From contig CAJYKO010000487.1 of NCBI GenBank assembly GCA_913775215.1, positions 1 to 5,981 of the forward strand: a stretch of 5,981 nt of DNA, written 5' to 3'. The notes below the pieces were generated by a model. It was not told the origin of the DNA. It made no database searches and worked only from the letters and a program-made list of their open reading frames with translations. The DNA comes from an uncultured Devosia sp. Its GTDB lineage: Bacteria; Pseudomonadota; Alphaproteobacteria; Rhizobiales; Devosiaceae. Within the stretch, counting starts at the first letter, position 1. Each line of letters opens with the position of its first letter. Below, one piece after another: positions 1 to 5,856 of this stretch. The position numbers were made by a program, and so were the translations under genes.

Positions 1-219
1 GGTGATGGCAGCTTCGAGCGCTGCGGCATCCTCAAGCATGGCTTCGACAAAGGAAAAGCTGTTGGATTTCTGCAAGAGCGCCAAGCGAGCGCGCTTTAGC
101 GCGACGTCGTAATATTGCGTCATGCCATCGAGACCGAGCACGATGTGCCCATCCGCAAGGAGCCGCCGTGTCAGGTGATAGCCGATGAAACCGGCCGTGC
201 CCGTAATGAATATCTTCAT
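1..219 (-). CDS. UDP-glucuronate 4-epimerase-like NAD-dependent epimerase (N-terminal part, runs off left edge)
   Basis: The 73 visible codons open with a Rossmann fold: MKIFITGTAGFIG gives the GxxGxxG dinucleotide-binding loop at residues 7-13, and Asp31 at the end of the second strand (GLDGMTQYYD) is placed to bind the NAD ribose. The following YYDVALKRARLALL segment (about residues 36-50) is characteristic of the extended-SDR UDP-glucuronate 4-epimerases (CapI/LpsL group), which interconvert UDP-glucuronate and UDP-galacturonate in the cytoplasm. Such proteins are about 335-340 residues, so roughly three quarters lies outside the window. The start is supported by a GGAGGGG ribosome-binding site (about 224-230) just upstream. 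It points the same way as the minus-strand polysaccharide operon to its right and would supply its precursor. Other sugar-nucleotide epimerases or dehydratases remain possible because the catalytic YxxxK is not visible. Confidence 0.88.
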   Translation of the reverse strand, partial: MKIFITGTAGFIGYHLTRRLLADGHIVLGLDGMTQYYDVALKRARLALLQKSNSFSFVEAMLEDAAALEAAIT

Positions 220-368
220 TTATCCCCTCCGCCTTTGTTCAGCCAGACTTAGGCAAAAAGCCTGAAGAGCCCGTTATCTGCGCGTCCTTCGCTGCCCTCC
301 CTAGGGCACTCTGCTCCCGTCGAACCTTTCCGGCCCTAGACTGCCGCATCACTTCAGCGGAGCCAATC
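220..368. promoter_or_regulatory. Divergent intergenic region between epimerase and spike-base gene
   Basis: These 149 bases separate divergently transcribed genes and should hold both promoters, but I cannot place convincing -35/-10 pairs. Visible items are the epimerase ribosome-binding site (224-230), a short inverted repeat AGGC-AAAAA-GCCT (251-263), a second one GCCCT-CCCT-AGGGC (294-307), and a further CCCTAG copy at 334-339. A good ribosome-binding site, GGAG at 359-362, lies six bases before the ATG at 369. The repeats are short and could be chance. Confidence 0.35.
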
Positions 369-629
369 ATGGCCGATATTTTCTCCTCACACAGTCTCGA
401 TCTTTCCGCGCCCGCAACTGGAGCCTTTGCCGTTACGCCGAGCGACGCGACCATTTTCGACCAACCGACGCGCGCCGTCTATGTCGGCGCAGCCGGCATG
501 CTGGCGGTGGAAATGCTTTCGGGCGGTTCGGTGGTCTTTGAGGGCCTTCCTGCAGGCGCTATCCTGCCAATCCGCGCACGTCGCATTCTTGCCGCCAGCA
601 CTGCCAGCTTCCTTGTCGGGCTCTATTGA
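369..629 (+). CDS. Spike-base protein of the RCAP_Rcc01079 type (GTA head-spike base / phage-like)
   Basis: The 86-residue product has the recognisable pattern of small alphaproteobacterial spike-base proteins: an N-terminal arm, then FAVTPSD (residues 20-26), RAVYVGAAG (35-43), a short beta hairpin, GLPAGAILPIRARRI (59-73) and a final hydrophobic LVGLY. In Rhodobacter capsulatus the namesake rcc01079 (GhsA), with rcc01080 (GhsB), forms spikes on the heads of gene transfer agent particles that bind the capsule. There is no signal peptide or membrane segment, as expected for a structural protein assembled in the cytoplasm. The start is preceded by GGAG six bases upstream. The stop codon overlaps the next gene's ATG by one base (TGATG), so the two are almost certainly translationally coupled. 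I recognised it from remembered family motifs, not a search. Whether it now belongs to a GTA, a prophage remnant or a free-standing system cannot be told here. Confidence 0.82.
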   Translation: MADIFSSHSLDLSAPATGAFAVTPSDATIFDQPTRAVYVGAAGMLAVEMLSGGSVVFEGLPAGAILPIRARRILAASTASFLVGLY

Positions 630-2539
630 TGCTCGGCGGGAATGGCCTCGGCCTCAGATCATCGTCCAATCTCCAGGCGACAGCCGGTCCCTGGCTCGAT
701 GCGGATTTCATTGCCGGCAAATATGGCTTTGCCGGTCGCAGCTTTTCAGATCAAGCCCAATTCCGGTCAGCGGTTGGCGGCACGATTGCCCCGACCGGCC
801 ATCTCTTTCTCGGGCCCTATATCGCCCCCGAGGCTTCCGAACTTCTGCCCGATGGGGCTTTCGCCGCGGGGAACATCAGCGATTGGACTGGCGTGGGCAG
901 TGCCATCGCACTTGCCTCGGGCGCCCTTCGCGTCACTGGAGCCGGGGGTAGCGGATCGGGCGCCTATCGCACGATCGCCAGCCTCATCGACACCGCTGGC
1001 CGAGCCTACCAACTCGCTGGGCAGGTCTGGCGTGGCACTGAGTCGAGCGTCACGCTCGGCTTTGGTGCCGGTGGCGGCGGTACGGCCAACTATGCGCAGA
1101 CGGCCAATCTCGCCAATACGGCGCCAGAAGCCGTCTCGCTCTATTGCGGCGGATTCAGCCCTGGCACGGCCTCGATTGCGGTGCGTCATCAGGTCAATCC
1201 ATCCACCGGAACATATTTCGTCGATAACCTTTCCCTCAAGGAGGCCTTGCCCTATCGCGGTTTCCGTCCGGGCCATCTCTGCGGCATCATCGAAGCGACG
1301 ACCCCTGCCAGCGGCGGCACAGGCGGCATCGTCTTCCAGGCCGACGACAATGCCGAGTTCAACGCCAACTGGTTTGAGCGCAATTTCATCCGTATCATCT
1401 GGGACGCGAGCCAGCATCTACGCCTTCTCGTGTCCTATGGTGGTTCGGGCACTCAGGCCGAGCAGGCCAATATCGATCTCGGCGCTCTTCCCGCCGCGAC
1501 GTCTTTCGCCCTCGCCATCTCGGCCCGCAACGGCGAATATCGGGCCGCCCTGATCGGTCGGCCGGCTCAGAAAGTGCTGGCGGGCACCTTTCCAGGTCTT
1601 GCCACCCTCCGCTTCGGACGGGGACGTTCCTCTGTCACTGGCCTCTGGACGGGATCGATTGGCCGGATACGGCTCTACCCCTATGCCCTGTCCGAAGAAG
1701 CTTTTGCCGCCTTCTCTTCTGGCCCCGCCATAGCCGCCTGGGGCGACAGCCTAACTGCAGGTGCAGGGGCGACAGGCGGTAGCACAGGTTCAGCGACCTA
1801 TCCTGCCGTGGCGCAAACTCTGTTCTCGACGCCCCGAGTCGTTCATCGCCTCGGCCTCGGGGGCCAGACGTCGACGCAGATTGCCGCCAGAATGAATGCA
1901 GTGCCGATCCTGGTCACCGTGGCGAATGACGTCATACCGGCCTCGGGTCCGGTCGCCATCACCGGGAAATCGGTCAATGTGCTCTATAATTCGGGCGCTT
2001 ATACCGGCACACAGCGCGGCTGGATTGCCGGCGTTGAAGGCACCATGACGACCGATGCCGCAGGAAACTGGACTTTTACCCGAGTGCAACCAGGTCTTGC
2101 GGTTTCGGTGACGCCAAATATGCACTTCACCTGTGCCTGGGGCCGATACCTGCAATCCTTTGAAGCTTGGCTTTGGCTTGGACGCAACGGTGCCCAGGCG
2201 GGGCGTACGGTTGCGGGCGACATCGAGGCTGCAGTCAAGTCGTTGCGACACAATCGCTATCTGGTCGGTGCCATCCTGCCCAGTGCCGCCGACAGCGCGC
2301 CATCGATCCTGCAACTCGGCGCGCTCAACGCGCAGTTATCGAGCCTTTATGGCGCGCGCTTCGTGAATCTTCTCGAGGCCCTTGTCGCCGGTGCAAATGG
2401 AACTGCGGAAGACAGCGCCGATATCGCTGCAGGCTACGTGCCGCGCTCACTACGGTCCGATCATCTCCATCTCAACGATGCAGGATATGCGCGTGTGGCA
2501 GCAGCCTTCCATGCTGCGCATCAAGCCATGGGTTGGTAA
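629..2539 (+). CDS. Spike-fibre-like SGNH/GDSL hydrolase with N-terminal carbohydrate-binding-like domains
   Basis: This is a 636-residue protein. Residues 1-71 form a Gly/Ser-rich lead that may attach to the spike base. Residues about 72-206 resemble a CBM4/9-like jelly roll (opening LLPDGAF, closing VDNLSLKEA). Residues about 208-362 look like a LamG/concanavalin-type sandwich ending GSIGRIRLYPYALSEEAF. The SGNH hydrolase follows: block I GDSL with Ser374, block II LGGQTS with Gly412, block III GRNG with Asn520, and block V DHLH with Asp611 and His614. The catalytic set is complete, so it is probably an active esterase or O-deacetylase on a surface polysaccharide; the substrate is inferred. 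About 85 residues of beta-rich sequence are inserted between blocks II and III (about 425-510). No signal peptide is seen, which suits a phage or GTA fibre better than a secreted enzyme. The ATG at 629 overlaps the preceding stop; a TTG one codon earlier is possible but less likely. The last 68 bases overlap the convergent WcaF-like gene. Confidence 0.82.
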   Translation: MLGGNGLGLRSSSNLQATAGPWLDADFIAGKYGFAGRSFSDQAQFRSAVGGTIAPTGHLFLGPYIAPEASELLPDGAFAAGNISDWTGVGSAIALASGALRVTGAGGSGSGAYRTIASLIDTAGRAYQLAGQVWRGTESSVTLGFGAGGGGTANYAQTANLANTAPEAVSLYCGGFSPGTASIAVRHQVNPSTGTYFVDNLSLKEALPYRGFRPGHLCGIIEATTPASGGTGGIVFQADDNAEFNANWFERNFIRIIWDASQHLRLLVSYGGSGTQAEQANIDLGALPAATSFALAISARNGEYRAALIGRPAQKVLAGTFPGLATLRFGRGRSSVTGLWTGSIGRIRLYPYALSEEAFAAFSSGPAIAAWGDSLTAGAGATGGSTGSATYPAVAQTLFSTPRVVHRLGLGGQTSTQIAARMNAVPILVTVANDVIPASGPVAITGKSVNVLYNSGAYTGTQRGWIAGVEGTMTTDAAGNWTFTRVQPGLAVSVTPNMHFTCAWGRYLQSFEAWLWLGRNGAQAGRTVAGDIEAAVKSLRHNRYLVGAILPSAADSAPSILQLGALNAQLSSLYGARFVNLLEALVAGANGTAEDSADIAAGYVPRSLRSDHLHLNDAGYARVAAAFHAAHQAMGW

Positions 2540-3071
2540 CCTGTCTGGCGCGGGGTCGTTGGCGCCGCGCCGGATTTCCAGCATATACAGTCCACGGTTC
2601 AAGATCTGAAAACGCTACTGCCGCTGCCCCCAGTACAGCGCCTTGGCCAACTGTAACGCCCGGACCAACAGTCGCTCGGGCGCAAATCCAGGCGTCGGCA
2701 TCGATATCGATCGGTCGCGCGATAATCGGAAAATTGGGATGATCCACGTCATGTGTGGCACCCAGCAGATGCGCGTCTTGCGAGACAATGGCACGATGGC
2801 CGATACGGATTGACGCCTGAGTGTAGAGAACGGTGTTCCAGCCGATCACCGCTTCATCCTCGAGAGTGAGATTGGGTGGATACCACACCTTGGCGCTGCC
2901 ATGAATCCTGACCCTGCGACCCACCTTTGCTCCAAAAAGACGGAGTAGAAGGCATCTCCAGGCATGCAGCGGCGGCGGCGTCCAGGCTGCAAGAAGCATC
3001 CAGCACACGTTCCAGAGCGCCCGGAACAGCCGGTGCCGCAAGGGGTAAGATGTCTGCGCGAGGCCGTTCAT
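2472..3071 (-). CDS. WcaF-like hexapeptide-repeat acetyltransferase
   Basis: The 199-residue product resembles the WcaF/colanic-acid-type O-acetyltransferases, which transfer acetyl from acetyl-CoA to a sugar hydroxyl during polysaccharide assembly. It has the N-terminal helical lead typical of that group (Trp-rich, residues about 15-45, ending LLLRLFGAKVG). A left-handed beta-helix of hexapeptide repeats follows (about 50-160), carrying ATHDVDHPNFPII with the presumed catalytic His107, then WICARATVGPGVTVGQGAVLGA and the closing VYAGNPAR (ending residue 169). Its ATG overlaps the stop of the upstream glycosyltransferase (ATGA, 3068-3071); no strong ribosome-binding site is seen, so coupling is likely. 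The tail after GNPAR is odd: about 30 residues, rich in Arg at first, encoded antisense to the hydrolase terminator and final 22 codons. The native C-terminus may have been replaced. The catalytic core is intact, so activity is plausible. The acyl group and target sugar are unknown. Confidence 0.87.
   Translation of the reverse strand: MNGLAQTSYPLRHRLFRALWNVCWMLLAAWTPPPLHAWRCLLLRLFGAKVGRRVRIHGSAKVWYPPNLTLEDEAVIGWNTVLYTQASIRIGHRAIVSQDAHLLGATHDVDHPNFPIIARPIDIDADAWICARATVGPGVTVGQGAVLGAAAVAFSDLEPWTVYAGNPARRQRPRARQVTNPWLDAQHGRLLPHAHILHR
2543..2577 (+). terminator. Probable intrinsic terminator after the hydrolase gene
   Basis: Four bases after the TAA stop, GGCGCGG (2547-2553) pairs perfectly with CCGCGCC (2565-2571) around an 11-base loop. 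The stem can extend through T-G, C-G, T-A and G-T pairs to about 11 bp. It is followed on the plus strand by only three T residues and then C, so the U-tract is weak. On the minus strand no T run follows, so it should act on plus-strand transcripts only. It lies inside the coding sequence of the convergent acetyltransferase tail, whose Arg-rich stretch is its antisense. Confidence 0.5.
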
Positions 3072-4150
3072 GGCTCTGGTCCCGACAGGATGCGGACATA
3101 GTGGTCGAGCATGGATCGCGCGACATCGGGCCAGGCATTTCTTTGCGCCATTGTCCTGACAGCCACAGAGCGCCGCGCCATTTCCGCCTCGTCCATCGCT
3201 TCGAGTTGCCGCCTCGCCGCAGCAAAGTCGCTGAAGTCGTCCTTGATCTTTATGCCCAGCCCGTCCTCCAGCAAGTCGGGCAGGTGACAGGCATCCGTCA
3301 TTACCGGAATTGCACCGTGAGCCGCCGCCTCGAGCGCCGCCATCGGAAGGCCCTCGCTGAGCGATGGCAGAATGAAGAAACGCGCTGTGGCAAGGGCCTT
3401 TTCTTTTGCCTCGCCATAAAGCGCGCCGACAAAGCTGGTGCGATTGGCTTGCGAGCAGGCGAGCGCCACCTGTCGTTCTTCCTCCGGCGTCCCCCAGCCG
3501 GCGACGGTGAGTTCCAGCTTTCCTTTCTGCTGCCCCCAGGTTTCGATCAGCCGCAGCACCTGCTTTTTCGCGTGCAGACGTCCGAGATAAAGCGCGCCAT
3601 GCCGGGGCGTTGAGAGCTGGCCAATGTTGGCGATCCCGTTTGGAACCACGAATGTGCGGTCCCTGATTTCGGGCATAAAGGCTGCAGCAGCTTCGGCCTC
3701 ATGCTGGGTCAGGGCATGAACGGCTGCGCGCTTGAAACTTGGACGTTCCCAGAGAGCGGCGTGCGGCGCCTTCAACCAGGGCCTGCGCCTCAGGATCCAG
3801 GGGTCCAGCATTCCTCGAGGGGAGATCACCACACGCGTGGTTTTCGGCGCGAGTCGGGCATAGATGCTGCCGGCCGACCAGAGGCCCTGAATGTGCAGGA
3901 TGTCAGGTTTGAGCCGCGCGATTTCTGCGACCAAGGCCAGTGCAAAACCATAGCGGCTCGGTCCGAGCGGAAAAGTGATGAGTGGCACGCTCCCCCAAAC
4001 GCTGCGCTCTTCTTCAAAGTGCGCTTCACGCCCACCAATCACCGTCACGTCAGCGCCCAGTGCCGCCATGGCAGACGTCATGCCCGAGACCGAATGATAT
4101 AGGCCCCCGGCAGACCGTCCGAGGCGCGAGGAAAAGTGCACGATCTTCAT
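3068..4150 (-). CDS. GT4-family glycosyltransferase
   Basis: The 360-residue product is a GT-B fold, GT4-type retaining glycosyltransferase, probably adding a sugar to a lipid-linked repeat unit on the cytoplasmic side of the inner membrane. The N-terminal half has the glycine-rich acceptor loop RSAGGLYHSV after strand MKIVHFS, and ISPRGMLDPW near residue 110, a phrase common in this subgroup. The C-terminal half has YLGRLHAKKQ (phosphate-contacting Arg and Lys) and the nucleotide-sugar-binding E-x7-E motif in SEGLPMAALEA (Glu266 and Glu274). The start at 4150 is preferred over an in-frame ATG 18 codons earlier: it gives the standard MKIVHFSS opening, has GAGG a few bases upstream, and makes an ATGA overlap with the flippase stop exactly like the other two junctions. 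The donor sugar and acceptor cannot be deduced. Confidence 0.9.
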   Translation of the reverse strand: MKIVHFSSRLGRSAGGLYHSVSGMTSAMAALGADVTVIGGREAHFEEERSVWGSVPLITFPLGPSRYGFALALVAEIARLKPDILHIQGLWSAGSIYARLAPKTTRVVISPRGMLDPWILRRRPWLKAPHAALWERPSFKRAAVHALTQHEAEAAAAFMPEIRDRTFVVPNGIANIGQLSTPRHGALYLGRLHAKKQVLRLIETWGQQKGKLELTVAGWGTPEEERQVALACSQANRTSFVGALYGEAKEKALATARFFILPSLSEGLPMAALEAAAHGAIPVMTDACHLPDLLEDGLGIKIKDDFSDFAAARRQLEAMDEAEMARRSVAVRTMAQRNAWPDVARSMLDHYVRILSGPEP

Positions 4151-5277
4151 GCCTGCCTCGCGATGGTCAACGGTAGCACCTTCTGACCTTGCCTCATCCA
4201 GCACAGGACGCTGGCGCCGAAGCCGACTACTTCAGAGGCAATATAAGTAAGGGGTGAGCCTATAATGTAAGACAGAGACATGCCCGCTATACCGCACATG
4301 ATGACGATCATGAGCGCCGACATGGCGCTCGCGTGCCGGTTGGAGAGCTGCATGGCATAGACGCCCGTCACCGAGATTTTCTCGGCGACCTGCCAGATGA
4401 TCAGCGTGGCCAATATACCAAGGCCGAGATCGAGCCGCTCCACGGCGACGCCCACGACGGCACCGCCGACGATGACGAGCACTGCCTGTCCCGGAAGGCT
4501 CAGCCGCATGTTGGCGTGTCCAGTCCGCAATTCCACGCGACGCAAATATTGAAGCAGCAAGCCCGCAGCATTGAAAACCTGCTTGGCATAGATCGCCAAA
4601 GTTGCGGTTGGGCCTGCGAGCGTACCCAGCGCAAATAAGGTCGCTCGCCCATAAATCTGGCCCAGCCCCTGCGCGAGCATCAGCGCGAGAAGGTCCTTCA
4701 TAGCTCCAATAATCGACTGCGTTGGTGCCACGGAGCGCAGTCCCGGTTGCCCGCGGTGGAGCAAGGCGTAAGGTATTGTGCCCAACAGCACAGTCAGTCC
4801 CGCCTGCAGGCCATCGAGCCTACCGAAAAGCACAGCCGACAGTGCGAGGATTATCATCCATCCATTCTGCGCCAGCATCGCCCAATGCTGTCGATCGTGC
4901 CGGTCGAGATCATGATCGAGTGCATGGAGGCGTAGGACAAGGCTTGTGGCGATGGCGACCAGAAAGGGCCACCAGTCCGGTTGCCAAACCAAGACAAAAG
5001 GCAATGTCGTAAGCAACCCGCACAGCAGGGCCAGGCGATAGGCCTTATATGCCGCCCGGATCGTTTCGTCGTCATGGCGGAGCCGGAGGATTGCGGGGCC
5101 AAGGCCGGATAGTCCGTCGAAGGCGAAATAAATAAGACCCAGCAATCCTCCATACTGCGCCATTGCCAGCACCACCTCCGACCGACTTTGGCTGAGAAAC
5201 AGTGTCTGCGCGCCAAAAAGGCTCAGTGCGGGGGCGCCCGCCATGGCCAGGCCAAGTCCATGGCGCAGCGCCGTCAT
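4147..5277 (-). CDS. Wzx-like polysaccharide flippase / multi-spanning membrane protein
   Basis: The 376-residue protein is strongly hydrophobic, with about ten to twelve possible membrane helices: roughly residues 6-28, 35-58, 83-104, 106-124, 140-158, 160-178, 205-228, 262-282, 284-304, 318-340 and 343-362. Charged loops lie between them (for example around 62-80 and 120-138). The pattern, the small first soluble loop and the place between a glycosyltransferase and an acyltransferase fit a Wzx/PST-type exporter that flips the undecaprenyl-linked repeat to the periplasm. It is somewhat shorter than most Wzx proteins (400-500 residues), and flippases diverge so much that assignment rests on topology and context. 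An AGAGGA ribosome-binding site lies seven bases before the ATG. Both ends form 4-nt ATGA overlaps with neighbours. An O-antigen-polymerase-type protein is a less likely alternative, since I see no large periplasmic loop. Confidence 0.75.
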   Translation of the reverse strand: MTALRHGLGLAMAGAPALSLFGAQTLFLSQSRSEVVLAMAQYGGLLGLIYFAFDGLSGLGPAILRLRHDDETIRAAYKAYRLALLCGLLTTLPFVLVWQPDWWPFLVAIATSLVLRLHALDHDLDRHDRQHWAMLAQNGWMIILALSAVLFGRLDGLQAGLTVLLGTIPYALLHRGQPGLRSVAPTQSIIGAMKDLLALMLAQGLGQIYGRATLFALGTLAGPTATLAIYAKQVFNAAGLLLQYLRRVELRTGHANMRLSLPGQAVLVIVGGAVVGVAVERLDLGLGILATLIIWQVAEKISVTGVYAMQLSNRHASAMSALMIVIMCGIAGMSLSYIIGSPLTYIASEVVGFGASVLCWMRQGQKVLPLTIARQA

Positions 5278-5837
5278 GAAAGCATCCTCTGCACCCGTGC
5301 GGGGACGCCGAACGCGACGCAGCGGGCCGGAATATCCGAATTGACGAGGCTATGGGCGCCAATCACCGCGTCGTCGCCGATCGTTACACCCGGTAGGATC
5401 GTCACCAGCCGCCCGACCCAGACATTCCTGCCGATGATCACGGGGCTGGCAGCAAAGCCGCTGACGCGGATCGGCACGCCATCGACGAGGCGGTGATCGC
5501 TATCCTTGATGCTGCAGGCGTCGCCAATCCGCGTGCCATCGCCGATCCGGACCGACTGGCGCGAAGACACAATCGTCCCCCGGTTGATCGAGCAATCACT
5601 ACCGATGGACAGTGAGCCACCGTCAGCGACGGCAAGGGAAATGTCGGGCCCCAATTGTACCCGATCGCCGATCGAGATCGTACCGCTCACGCCCGGGCAA
5701 GTGATCCTTCCGGCAAAGCTGACCTGACGGCCAAAGGTTATCCACGATAGATAGACGGAGCGGTACCAGATACCCCGAACAGTTCTCCCGATAAGGTCAA
5801 TGCCCCTGCACAAATAGCGCCGCCACTCCCGTTTCAT
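5274..5837 (-). CDS. Hexapeptide-repeat acyltransferase (LbH, Maa/WbbJ type)
   Basis: The 187-residue product has a basic, partly hydrophobic N-terminal helix (residues 1-35) and then left-handed beta-helix coils built on [IV]G-x4 repeats: ISIGDRVQLG, LSIGSDCSI, VRIGDGTRIGDACSI, VIIGRNVWVG and VTIGDDAVIGA. The loop DSDHR holds the likely catalytic His115, and the end VAFGVPARV matches the usual G-x-PA closure. Such enzymes O-acetylate (or otherwise acylate) sugars using acyl-CoA. It is the first gene of the minus-strand operon in this window and overlaps the flippase by ATGA (5274-5277). No ribosome-binding site is visible before its own ATG, which also sits in an ATGA. This is what would be expected if an upstream operon gene had been lost at the nearby junction. 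Start at 5837 is the only good choice seen. The acyl group and sugar target are unknown. Confidence 0.87.
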   Translation of the reverse strand: MKREWRRYLCRGIDLIGRTVRGIWYRSVYLSWITFGRQVSFAGRITCPGVSGTISIGDRVQLGPDISLAVADGGSLSIGSDCSINRGTIVSSRQSVRIGDGTRIGDACSIKDSDHRLVDGVPIRVSGFAASPVIIGRNVWVGRLVTILPGVTIGDDAVIGAHSLVNSDIPARCVAFGVPARVQRMLS

Positions 5838-5856
5838 CGCGAGACACCGTGGATGC

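Noticed and set aside
251..307. Short inverted repeats as terminator or operator
   Set aside because: Stems of only four to five bases without a clear T tract or symmetric partner spacing; mentioned only within the intergenic entry.
239..454. Minus-strand 71-codon open frame upstream of the epimerase
   Set aside because: It overlaps the well-supported spike-base gene and the divergent intergenic region, has Ala/Arg/Ser-rich shadow composition, and resembles no family.
626..628. TTG as start of the hydrolase
   Set aside because: The next codon is ATG, which overlaps the previous stop as TGATG; the TTG adds one residue and no better signal.
427..951. Plus-strand open frame of 174 codons, and another at 642-1553
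   Set aside because: Arg/Pro/Ser-rich translations in the wrong frame of the spike-base and hydrolase genes; typical shadows of GC-rich coding DNA.
1790..2314. Minus-strand open frame within the hydrolase gene
   Set aside because: Antisense to the SGNH catalytic core, with no recognisable domain and no ribosome-binding site.
2854..3225. Minus-strand open frame across the glycosyltransferase/acetyltransferase junction
   Set aside because: Out-of-frame shadow of two clearly recognisable coupled genes; no domain seen.
4151..4204. Upstream ATG extending the glycosyltransferase by 18 residues
   Set aside because: The extra residues are not part of the GT4 fold; the inner start gives the standard first strand and the same ATGA overlap as the other junctions.
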